A DNA stretch of 64,000 nucleotides from Panonychus citri (lineage: Eukaryota; Arthropoda; Arachnida; Trombidiformes; Tetranychidae). The position numbers were made by a program, and so were the translations under genes. Of this stretch, positions 25,612 through 34,470 are shown piece after piece. The stretch covers positions 558,001 through 622,000 of the forward strand of contig NW_026515477.1 in assembly GCF_014898815.1 (NCBI RefSeq). The letters run 5' to 3'. The notes under the pieces are model-generated. The model was not told where the DNA came from. It made no database searches and was given only the letters and a program-made list of their open reading frames with translations. Each line of letters starts with the position of its first letter. Within the stretch, counting starts at the first letter, position 1.

Positions 25612-25965
25612 TGGATTATATGTTAAAAGTTATCATAACATTGGTCAAGTTAATCAGCTGATGTCCAACAAAAAACGAGTTGTATTAACAGTGCGACCTT
25701 ATATCAATCAGCATCACGATTAGTCAAAATCATCATCAATCGATATAATAATAATTCATAATTGTATCACTTTTAACACAATCAATTTATATACATAATT
25801 TAATGTTATTAGCAATCAGTCAACCTGCACTTGACCACTAATTTTGTGTAATAATTTTAATCACCATTTGAACAGCATAATTGTTTTTCAATTCATTTTC
25901 ATTTTCTGTACTCTAATATTGTAAAAAAATTAAATTCACTACAATTTATCAATTATTATTATTAA
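25612..25965 (+). repeat. 354-bp direct duplication, copy B (truncated PDZ exon fragment)
   Basis: Near-identical copy of 22138-22491, holding the last part of the PDZ domain coding sequence, its stop codon and 3' flank. Differences include GATGTT to TATGTT, ATGGG to ATTGG and a T-to-A change in the flank. It has no upstream exon and is a non-functional fragment. Its right edge meets unrelated DNA after the ATTATTATTATTA run. Confidence 0.9.
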
Positions 25966-26096
25966 AATGAAAGAACCAATTTATATGAGTACAAGTATAA
26001 AAATGTGATTGTAAAAATATCTTGAAGATTAATCAACAATTGGTAATGATTAAGTATCGATTGTTGTTGTTGTTTTTTTATCATAATAATTGATTA

Positions 26097-26909
26097 TTAC
26101 GATTCTAAACAATATTGATGTAGATAAGTTTCCAATTTGTAGGCAGAATTTTCTGGTAAATGATAACGTGATTCGCACTCTCGAGCGGACGGAGCTCCTT
26201 CTGGTACATTTCGATAATTTTTGGTACAAGTTCCATTCAGATAATCGGGTAAATTTTCTGGTTCAATGTAATCGTTGAGATTAAATCGATTAATGAAAAT
26301 AGCGAGTCGCTGGTAATGTTCAGGTACCCAGCTTTTGGCCAGATTGTAAATAGCGTTCAAAACCCAGGGTAGTTCGTGGAGAAGGACATATTCAAGGCCG
26401 TAAGGAAAGTAACAGGAAATGGTGGTTACCATGAACGATAACATTTCGATATCAACATTGGCCAAACCTGCACCCTCACAGTCCCAGAAAGCGGCATAAC
26501 CATGGCCCGATTTCTCTTTGTCCAATTTATTGATCATATAAACGAAAAATTTCTTATGAAGTTCAGACCATTCGCTTATCTTTCGGTGTAGTTTACCTCG
26601 AATATAAATCATGGAATTGCCTTTACGATCAGGTAAATAGGTGAAAAAAGAACCGGAAAGATAATATTCTTTCGGAAAATCGGTCTCCTTGAGCGAGTTA
26701 ACGCCAAACGATTTTCGCCATCTCATCGATTCCCTCAACATGCCAAGGGCGGTCTCCGGGTTACCTTTACAGTGAAGTAAATACCTTTCAACTGACCAGT
26801 CATCGTTTCTTACCTGGTCAATATCTTGTTCATCATAAAGATGACCGTTTTCGGAAGCATCTTCCAGGAACAATTTTCGAACTTTGGAAATTTTATCCTC
26901 ACAGGCCAT
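26097..26909 (-). CDS. CRAL-TRIO (SEC14-like) domain protein related to MOSPD2, ~270 aa
   Basis: A CRAL-TRIO lipid-binding protein, presumably carrying hydrophobic ligands or acting at membranes. The N-terminal helical part (about 1-70) has YDEQDIDQVRNDDWSVERYL and ALGMLRESMRWRKSFGVNSL. The lipid-binding fold follows (about 85-235), with FVYMINKLDKE, FWDCEGAGLANVD, CYFPYGLEYVLLHELPWVLN and INRFNLNDYIEPENLPDYLN. Order and wording resemble the N-terminal half of motile sperm domain protein 2, but this protein stops soon after and has no MSP domain or transmembrane anchor. The ATG is at 26909. The frame stays open upstream to an acceptor-like TTTTCCAG near 26955, so an additional 5' exon is possible. 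Neighbouring COX10 is on the same strand about 320 bases upstream. Confidence 0.8.
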   Translation of the reverse strand: MACEDKISKVRKLFLEDASENGHLYDEQDIDQVRNDDWSVERYLLHCKGNPETALGMLRESMRWRKSFGVNSLKETDFPKEYYLSGSFFTYLPDRKGNSMIYIRGKLHRKISEWSELHKKFFVYMINKLDKEKSGHGYAAFWDCEGAGLANVDIEMLSFMVTTISCYFPYGLEYVLLHELPWVLNAIYNLAKSWVPEHYQRLAIFINRFNLNDYIEPENLPDYLNGTCTKNYRNVPEGAPSARECESRYHLPENSAYKLETYLHQYCLES

Positions 26910-27231
26910 TGGCTTCACTTTGGTGTTAAATTGTTTTTCTCTTTCAACTAAATCACTGGAAAATCAAACAAACAATCAATGAATCACAACCAAAAACTAC
27001 TTGTTTGTTGAGCTGTTTAAACCACTTCAACTTAACATATGACAACTTGTTGAGTTAGATGACAACAGCTATCAAATTGCTCTGAGAATAGCTTCAAGTT
27101 AATTGTTATCTCATTTAACATTCAGTTGTAAATATTTAATCCGAAGTAAATTATTATGAGCCAATTGTTTTTAACAGAAACAAAAATCAATTCTTTTAAT
27201 TTACTTTTTGGCTAATAAACTATGTTCAGAG

Positions 27232-28461
27232 TTATGTTAACTTTTCCGTTGATGTTATGATTTGTTGTTGTTGTTGTGATTTGGTTGATTTAGTGATAAG
27301 CATCAAAATAATTAGTGCTGGTAAATGAATTAAAGAGTAACGAAAAAGTTTCCTAGAAGTTGTTGCATTGGGTGTTTGATAAAATTTATAACTCAGATAA
27401 ATTAGATAAATGTTGAGAGGTAAAGAACCGGCTAGAAAAGCGTAATTTGTAAGTCCAACAAAAGGTGCCGACATTGAGCACGAATAAGCGGTCAAAAGGT
27501 AAGCGTGTCGTAAGGCAGTTCGTACACAGAGTTGTTCATTTGTAACGGACATCATTCGATATCCGGCTCTTGCATAATCGTGACGAATATTCCAGGACAA
27601 AGCGTTAAAATGGGGAAATTGCCACGAATATAATATTAGTCCTAAAAGTATTGATGGTAAATCGATCATATTTGTCGCCGCTGTGTATCCCATTACTGGA
27701 GGTATCGCACCGACAATGGATCCGACCCAAGTATTGGCGATATTTGCTCGTTTCATTGGTGTATATACAAATGAATAAAGGACTAAATTGAAAGCACCAA
27801 GTGCGGCGGTCAATGGGTTAACAAAAGTCGCCAATGTGGTCAGTCCAATGGTACCGGAAATGATTGAGAATGAGAAAGCCCGACCGGAAGATAGTTGACC
27901 AAGGACTAGAGGACGATTTCGAGTTCTCATCATTTGTGAATCAAAAGGTATCTCCAAGAATTGATTCAAACTCGCAGCAGCGGCAGAAGTTAAACCAGTA
28001 CCAATTAAAGAAGCACTAGCGACAATCGGATCGAAACTAGAACAACCCATAGTGTAACCAGCTAAAGTTGTCAAAACAACTAAACTGGTTAATCTAAATT
28101 TACTTAATTTAAGGTAATAATTAATTGACTTGAGACCATTTGGATCTTCCAATGGTCTCCATTCAAGTTTTACTTCATCTTGACCATCAACCAGTTCCAA
28201 GTTGCATCTTATTTTTTCAGATTCATCTCCTCGGATTTTCAATGTAAATGGTTGACCATCTTCGCTTGTTTGTTTTAATTGTTTCACACAATCTTCCGGT
28301 AGTGTTAATGAGGGTCGATCACCAGTAAATTGTGTTGATAAATGAGATGGTGAACTTGTAGTGGCAGAAAGTGATGGTAATGGTGATGATTTTGTTGATA
28401 GTCGAGATACATTGCTGTAGAAATGGCGAGTAACCACAATTTTTGGTAAATATCGAAACAT
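27232..28461 (-). CDS. COX10: Protoheme IX farnesyltransferase COX10, with ISCA2-derived N-terminus
   Basis: Converts heme B to heme O in the mitochondrial inner membrane, the first step to heme A for cytochrome c oxidase. Intronless, 409 aa from the ATG at 28461. The UbiA prenyltransferase core starts near residue 114 with NYYLKLSKFRLTSLVVLTTL. The first Asp-rich motif is NQFLEIPFDSQMMRTRNRPL (N166, E170, D174). The second region reads YSWQFPHFNALSWNIRHDYA, and IANTWVGSIVGAIPPVMGYT is typical of the family. Several hydrophobic segments follow to the C-terminus, which ends in a short Gln/Ser/Thr tail. The unusual part is residues 1-110: they align end to end with the ISCA2 protein encoded at 30966-31430, starting MFRYLPK in both, but lack ISCA2's first ligand cysteine. 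The ISCA2 match also supports this start codon. Confidence 0.95.
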   Translation of the reverse strand: MFRYLPKIVVTRHFYSNVSRLSTKSSPLPSLSATTSSPSHLSTQFTGDRPSLTLPEDCVKQLKQTSEDGQPFTLKIRGDESEKIRCNLELVDGQDEVKLEWRPLEDPNGLKSINYYLKLSKFRLTSLVVLTTLAGYTMGCSSFDPIVASASLIGTGLTSAAAASLNQFLEIPFDSQMMRTRNRPLVLGQLSSGRAFSFSIISGTIGLTTLATFVNPLTAALGAFNLVLYSFVYTPMKRANIANTWVGSIVGAIPPVMGYTAATNMIDLPSILLGLILYSWQFPHFNALSWNIRHDYARAGYRMMSVTNEQLCVRTALRHAYLLTAYSCSMSAPFVGLTNYAFLAGSLPLNIYLIYLSYKFYQTPNATTSRKLFRYSLIHLPALIILMLITKSTKSQQQQQIITSTEKLT

Positions 28462-28856
28462 AGACTTTAAATAAATCAAACTCGGTTAATCAATTGGAGA
28501 AAATATTGATTAATTATCGTAAAAAGTTAACAATTAACGGAGAAAATGAATTAATAGTTGCATGTTTCCAATGTCAACAAAAAAGTGATTCGCTGTGAAA
28601 ATAGCAGCCAGAAGGTTATCTAAAAATAACTTTTGCTATTTTTACAATTATCTTCTCATGGTAAACTGAGTTTACTCAATGTTATTGAGACAATTTATAA
28701 ATTTGGTTATAATAAAATACATATTTTCTTTCCATATGGAATTAATTTCAACAATAAATAGTAATATCGATTTTTTTAAAAAAGATTTCTTATCAAAAAT
28801 AATGTGACAGGTTTCGATTTTTGGAGATTTTGTTTGTTTTGTTGTTTTGGTAAAAT
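28462..28856. promoter_or_regulatory. COX10 promoter region, with block shared with the ISCA2 promoter
   Basis: About 395 bases separate the COX10 start from the SPRTN stop. The part around 28558-28625, read on minus, matches 30800-30865 upstream of ISCA2. Shared words are ATAACCTTC, GCTATT, TCACAGC, then GTTGACATTGGAAACATG. The block therefore belongs to the duplication that gave COX10 its N-terminus and may drive it. Confidence 0.65.
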
Positions 28857-30278
28857 TTAATCAAGATTGATTATCTGAGGTTTGTTAATTGTTCCTCTCT
28901 TGAGTGATTGATTGTTGTTGTTGTTTGGTTTAGTTGAGTTTGACGAGCCTAATCTGAATCCAGTTCCAAGAAAAGGTGTAAAATTTGGTAATTCATAGGT
29001 GAATACATCTTCTTCGTCTTCGTCTTTATCAGTCTTTCTTTTTTGAGAGCCGTTAGTTTTAGAAACAGTGGGTAAATTTAATTGTTCTGGCGTAGTTGAT
29101 TTTTGGGAGCTTTGACCATTTAATTGGTCTTCTTTAACAGCTTCAATGATGATAGAATCATCTATTTCAATATCAGGTAGATCATATGTAAATGAATCAT
29201 CATCATCATCTGTTTGGCTATTTAAAATTTGAGGAATTAAATCTGGTAAAAAAGGTTGAACTGGTTGTGAAAGTTTTATATCCTGGCTACTTGAAACTTC
29301 ATCTGATCCAATATCTTCGAGTTTCAATTTTTTAACTGGGTTAGATTCAAGAGAAGAACCAAGACGATAACCATTACCTGGAAAATTTTGTTCATTCTTT
29401 ACGGGTGATATGTAATTTCTTATATCACCTTGTCTGATTGGGCTGCTTTTGGAGATTGGAGCAGCTTTAGATGGAGTTATTGTTGAACTTGAGGCAATTG
29501 TCTTGGCACTTGTACTTGGTGAAGAAGAAATTTTGAAGAAATCGTCGATACGTTTGTTATTTTGTAAATTGTTAGCTACCGTTTTTCCTTTATTATTCTG
29601 TTTTGGTTTAGCAGTCTTATCTGGTTCAGCTATTTTGTTAAAAGTTCCACCACAATTAGCTTGATGTGTAGTCCACCAGTAGTCATATGAACCAGGTTTC
29701 CTGTTATTGGCGCGACGGACATAACCATAATAAGGCGCTTTACCAGCACAGGGTCCATCACAACGCCAAATATGTTGCTGGTAATGTCTTACTTCATCGT
29801 GAAAAGTATGATAAACAGTAATATTGGTACCAGCTTCTTTATTAATCCTGACAAACAATGGAAAATTAGGATTATTAAAAATGAAAGACAACCAAACCAA
29901 TAGATTAATTTAAAGTATCTTTTACCTGAACATATGAATATGAAATTTGGGACCATGAGATTCATGATTATCATCTTGTCGTGTCACAAATAAAAAGGCA
30001 TGAATCATCTCATGAAGTAAAGTCTCCACAAGATCAGCTCTTGATCTAAGTTGAAGTAAAGGTTGTGACAATTTAATTGTAGCAAAATTAGTCCGTGGAT
30101 TCCAACAGCAAAGCCCAGCAGTTGAAGTCATACGACCGGTAGACCACATAAGCTCAACGAAACTTGAAGTCAGTTTTCCATTGAAAAACCTTTTGTCAAA
30201 TTCAGCAAATAAAGACCATATATTCGGATTAGGGTCCATCATTTCCCAAGCAGGATCAACCAAAGATAAATCGACCAT
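28857..30278 (-). CDS. SPRTN: SprT-like metalloprotease Spartan (SPRTN)
   Basis: DNA-dependent protease that removes DNA-protein crosslinks at replication forks in the nucleus. Two exons: 30278-29926 and 29847-28857; the short intron (GTAAAA/TTTGTCAG) is phase 2 and rebuilds Arg; 447 aa. Exon 1 carries the SprT domain with HEMIH (H89, E90, H93) and the third ligand in HESHGPKFH. Exon 2 starts with the zinc-binding sub-domain (WRCDGPCAGKAPYYGYVRR, then WTTHQANCGGTF). The long tail has two SHP-box-like p97-binding motifs (FPGNGYRLGSS and FLGTGFRLGSS), a PIP-like NNKRIDDFF that lacks the usual Gln, and an acidic, hydrophobic DDSIIIEA that could bind SUMO. No UBZ4 ubiquitin-binding zinc finger is visible. 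The start is the first ATG; frame upstream is open but without ATG. Confidence 0.93.
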
Positions 30279-30965
30279 CGTTGGTTGAGTCACGAAAAAT
30301 ATCAAAATAAAGAAACTACACCAAATTAACGAGCAAAAAGAATTCAGAATCTGAATTTCAGATCAGAAGAACATTTTAAATATTCGATCAGATGAATTCA
30401 CTCTGATTGGTCAATTGTTCTTTCGAACCTGTTGCCATCTGGTGGTAGAGAAGAAAAGAAAACTAATGTTTACAAACGTTCTTTCTTTAATTATCGTTAA
30501 TTAACTAATCTTTAATCTCTAATCGGTATATTCCTGTTTTACCGATTCTTTGAGTTAACATTAAAGTTAATTCCTTTTTCTTTGTTAATTTTCACAAGTT
30601 ATAGGTTAGGTTTGGTTCGGTGTGAGACGTAAACCTAATTAATTATAACAATTGAAGGGCCTCGGACTATCAACCTATTCAGTAAGAATCTCTATGATTA
30701 AACTAATTAAACAATTTCAACCTTAAACTTGTGAAAATTAACAAAGAAAAAGGGATTAACTTTAATGTTCACTTAAAGAATTAGTGAAACAAGATTATAC
30801 CGAAACAAAAATAACCTTCCATTAGGCTATTCTCACAGCAAATCTCTCAGATTTGTTGACATTGGAAACATGAGAAACTCAAACAAATTGACTTCTCTTT
30901 AAATTTATCTCATCTTTTCCAATTGTTTCATCTTAACAATTAATCATCTTAAGTGAGAATTAATT
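30279..30965. promoter_or_regulatory. Divergent promoter region between SPRTN and ISCA2
   Basis: About 690 bases separate the two divergent start codons. Its centre holds an imperfect inverted repeat (arms about 30522-30603 and 30724-30805). The right part holds the block shared with the COX10 promoter. No TATA box is obvious, consistent with housekeeping genes driven in both directions. Confidence 0.6.
30522..30805. repeat. Imperfect inverted repeat, ~80-bp arms with ~120-bp spacer
   Basis: The arm at about 30522-30603 is the reverse complement of 30724-30805. The inner ~50 bases are almost perfect (AACTTGTGAAAATTAACAAA in both), and similarity decays outward through AAAGAAT and ATATACCGA words. 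It is centred between the SPRTN and ISCA2 genes. Confidence 0.85.
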
Positions 30966-31430
30966 ATGTTCCGATATCTACCTAAAGTTGTCGCTAATCG
31001 ACATTTGATCAACAATTTATCCCGTTTATCGTCAACATCAAGTTCACCCTCATCTTTATCAACAGAAACACCAATGGTAACAACGCAATTAGATTGTGAA
31101 CCCATTTCACTAATCATCTCGGATAATTGTTCTAAACGATTAAAACAAGTAACTGAAAATGGTGAATTTTTAAGGATACAAGTTGAAGGTGGTGGATGCC
31201 AAGGATTTAGTTATAAATTTCAATTGGATAATAAGATTAACGATGATGATCATGTTTTCCAAAAAAATGGTAGTTCAATTGTTGTCGATAAAACAAGTTT
31301 AGAATATATTAATGGATCGATGGTCGATTATAGTTCAGAGCTGATTCGAAGTTCATTTAGAATTGTTAACAATCCTAAAGCAGTACAAGGTTGTTCTTGT
31401 GGTGCCTCGTTCACAATTAAACTGGATTAA
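30966..31430 (+). CDS. ISCA2: Mitochondrial iron-sulfur cluster assembly protein ISCA2
   Basis: A-type carrier needed for maturation of mitochondrial [4Fe-4S] proteins together with ISCA1 and IBA57. Intronless, 154 aa. Residues 1-45 are a Ser/Arg-rich transit peptide (MFRYLPKVVANRHL onward). The HesB/IscA fold follows with all three cluster ligands: C78 in VEGGGCQGFSYKF, and C143 and C145 in VQGCSCGASF. The segment ISDNCSKRLKQVTENGEFLR matches the family's first helix and strand. Length and motifs are complete, so this is the intact parent of the fragment fused to COX10 on the opposite strand 2.5 kb away. SPRTN lies divergently upstream. Confidence 0.95.
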   Translation: MFRYLPKVVANRHLINNLSRLSSTSSSPSSLSTETPMVTTQLDCEPISLIISDNCSKRLKQVTENGEFLRIQVEGGGCQGFSYKFQLDNKINDDDHVFQKNGSSIVVDKTSLEYINGSMVDYSSELIRSSFRIVNNPKAVQGCSCGASFTIKLD

Positions 31431-32492
31431 TATCAACAATCGATATTAACAACAATCATTTCCTTTAGGAAAAACAAAAAAAAATATCCTCTTCTTTTTT
31501 CCTCATGTAATCATAACACAAATTCAAAATCGCTTCTTTAAATTAACCGAAAACAATCTCATCGAAAATACAAAATGTTACCATTAATTGAGAAGAAAAA
31601 AAAACCAAATCAATCGAAACTTTTAATCAACTGATTAAATCCAATTGATTTGAGCAAATGCGACAAATTGTAAAATGAAAATCAAGTGATACGCAAGCTT
31701 CAAACTCCAAATGTTTTGCATAACAAAACAAAATACCAATTGTATTTTAGTATTTGTATAAATTGTCGACCCTTTAATAAACACTCAGAAATGATTAACA
31801 ATAAACTAATTAAATCACCAAGACAATGACTTAATTAGACACAAAGATCATCAAATGCTCACCATTAGTGTTTAGCTATTTGAAGCTGTTTTGTTTTCCT
31901 TGGTCAGCTGTTTGTTGCTCTTTGTTATTGTTTAGTGTTTATAGTTTATGTTATTTACTTTTAATTACTTGACTAATTATCCGTTTTACAATTAACCTTA
32001 ACATTATATTGATTAATAATGGATTTCAATCATATCTCAGATTATTAGGACACAACATAATCTTAATTTTTTCTTCTCGTTTATCCACTTGAATGTCTTT
32101 TTTCCGAATACCTGTATTTCCCCTTTACCAACAGTTTCCACTTCTTGTTTCTCATCGTCATCATCAGCATCATTTTCAATCTAATTAAGTTTTTACCAGG
32201 GTAATTTTACCTTACCCATTGATCAGTTGATTCCTTGGTCCGTGTTAACATTTAATTAATCACCATTAACCTTATCATTTACGATAAATAGTATATATAT
32301 AAATAGGATTGTGTTTCCAATTTGTGATCTTTTCCATTTGTTAACAAGTTGAATTTTTATTTCTCTCTTGGTTTTTTTTTCTTCCTTTTCTTTTTATTAT
32401 ATCGAATGTGATTTTGTAATTACAAATTTTTTTTAGGTAATTGATAAGTTGAACAATCAAATTGGTGCCATTATTTTGTTAATCATATAACC
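31431..32492. other. Intergenic region between ISCA2 and SLC25A10
   Basis: ISCA2 3' flank followed by AT-rich DNA, then the promoter and 5' UTR of the carrier gene. TATATATAAATA at about 32293 and an acceptor-like TTTTTTTTAG at 32436 suggest a non-coding first exon for the carrier. No other gene is visible. Confidence 0.6.
32293..32304 (+). promoter_or_regulatory. TATA box upstream of SLC25A10
   Basis: TATATATAAATA lies about 190 bases before the ATG at 32493, in the orientation and range expected for this gene's core promoter. Many AT-rich words occur here by chance, so confidence is moderate. Confidence 0.45.
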
Positions 32493-34100
32493 ATGTCTAC
32501 GGAAAGAAGTGAACTCAAAGTAGCCCGTTGGTATTTCGGTGGAATCGCTTCAGCAATGGCGGCCTCATGTACTCATCCACTTGATCTATTAAAGGTTCAC
32601 CTTCAAACAAGTTTCACCGGAGGACAAGGAGGTCAAACTGTTACTACTGTCCAACCAACTCTAGTCACTACAACGGTTTCAATTGTCCGTAATCAAGGTG
32701 TTATCGCTCTTTACAATGGTCTCACTGCCTGCTTATTGCGACAATTAACTTACTCAACAACAAGATTTGCTGTTTATGAAGTAATTAAACAAAAATTGGT
32801 TACCATTGACCCCAATGACCCCAAGAGTATACCCAACATGCCATTTTATCAGAAAGTTTTAGCTGCCGCTTTTTCTGGTGCCGTTGGTGGTTTAGTTGGA
32901 ACTCCGGCCGATATGGTTAACGTACGAATGCAGAATGACATTAAATTACCATTGGATAAGAGAAGAAAGTAATTAAACAATTAAGTTACAATTCTAACCT
33001 TTAATTGTTACCATTTTCTCTCCGTCAATATTAGTATCCTCTTTAATATATTCTGTCTCTTTTTATCAATTAACTGAAGATTTTTTCTTCACTTCTATTA
33101 TCTTGATTCTCAATCAAATCATTGATTAACTATTAGAATTACAATTAACCTCTCAAGCTAAATTTTCCATCGATGATTATTACTTGATTGTAATATCTTC
33201 CAGTGGAAACAACCGCAACAATCAAGTTCTCATGTTTTTTATTTGTAATTTAATTCCTTTTCTCTAAATTTTATTATATCCTTTTTCCTATTCAGTGAGA
33301 CTAAACTTTCTCTCTACTATTATTACCATTATTTAGCTTGACAACAATTAACTTTGATTGTTTCAAGGATAAATTAATAATAACACAGCCAAATCAATAT
33401 ACTGATACCAAAAATTATTGGTTCTGTTAGACAATTAGAATTGATTTATCTTTCCATTAGATCTAATCTTTCATTTCCTCTTAACTCTCAGTTGGCATCA
33501 ATAAATAATTATCAACTTTAATTGTTAATTTAACTCGATTAATCTATTAACTGATTCTCTTTTCTTTCTCATCCATTTCTAGTTACGCTCATGCTTTTGA
33601 TGGTCTACTTCAAGTATACAAACACGAAGGTGTCTCTCGATTGTTCAATGGAGCGACTTCGGCCACTTCGAGAGCAGCTCTGATCACAATTGGACAAATT
33701 TCGATGTACGATCAGTTCAAATATATGATGATGAAATATGCACCTCAAGTATTTGAAGACAATTTAACTACTCATTTTACCGCGAGTTTCCTTGCCGGGG
33801 CCTGTGCAACAACGATGACCCAACCATTAGACGTGATCAAAACCCGAATGATGAACGCACCACCGGGCGTTTACCGAGGAATAGGTCACTGTGCGTCTAC
33901 AGTTATCAGTGAACTTGGACCATTAGGTTTCTTTAAAGGTAGTAAAACAATACAATCGATGGGATCGTTGAACAATTAAGACTAATTTTTGCTTTTCCAC
34001 TCTAGGTTATGTTCCCGCTTTCGTTAGACTTGGACCTCAAACTGTTTTAACGTTTATATTTTTTGAACAGTTACGAATCAGATTTGGTAAATCTCGTTGA
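32493..34100 (+). CDS. SLC25A10: Mitochondrial dicarboxylate carrier (SLC25A10)
   Basis: Exchanges malate or succinate for phosphate or sulfur compounds across the mitochondrial inner membrane. Three exons: 32493-32968, 33583-33938 and 34006-34100; junctions are phase 2 (giving Asn) and phase 1 (giving Gly); 308 aa. The three carrier repeats are present with their signatures: THPLDLLKVHLQ, GTPADMVNVRMQNDIKLP and TQPLDVIKTRMM. The exon 1/2 join recreates RRNYAHAFDGL, and GATSATSRAALITIGQISMY and QTVLTFIFFEQLR match the dicarboxylate carrier subfamily closely, so substrate class is well supported. The first and second introns end in TTTCTAG and CTCTAG. Slightly longer than vertebrate forms because of an insertion after the first signature (FTGGQGGQTVTTVQPTLVTT). 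Confidence 0.95.
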
Positions 34101-34470
34101 AAATTCAATCAAATTGAATCAAATCTCATTGAATGAAAGTTCAAGGCGGGAGAAAATCAACCGTTAATCACTTATTCATTTAGTACAAGAAACTATGTGA
34201 TTTGTTATCATTGTGTTTTCGTTTGTAATTGTGATTTAAATTTGATGTTTTTCATCATTCTTATTATTGACACTTGACCTTAGATTTTTTTGCTCTCTCT
34301 CAATTCTATCAGCTGTTATTTTTTCTCATTCTTTTAATCCTCATACTCATTATTACTTAGCTCTCAAATATCCATTCCTTTGCAATATATGTATTGTGTG
34401 TCAAACTTAATCGATAAATTGTTCAATGTAACTTGGAAATTGAGATAATATATTAAATCACTTGAAAAGT

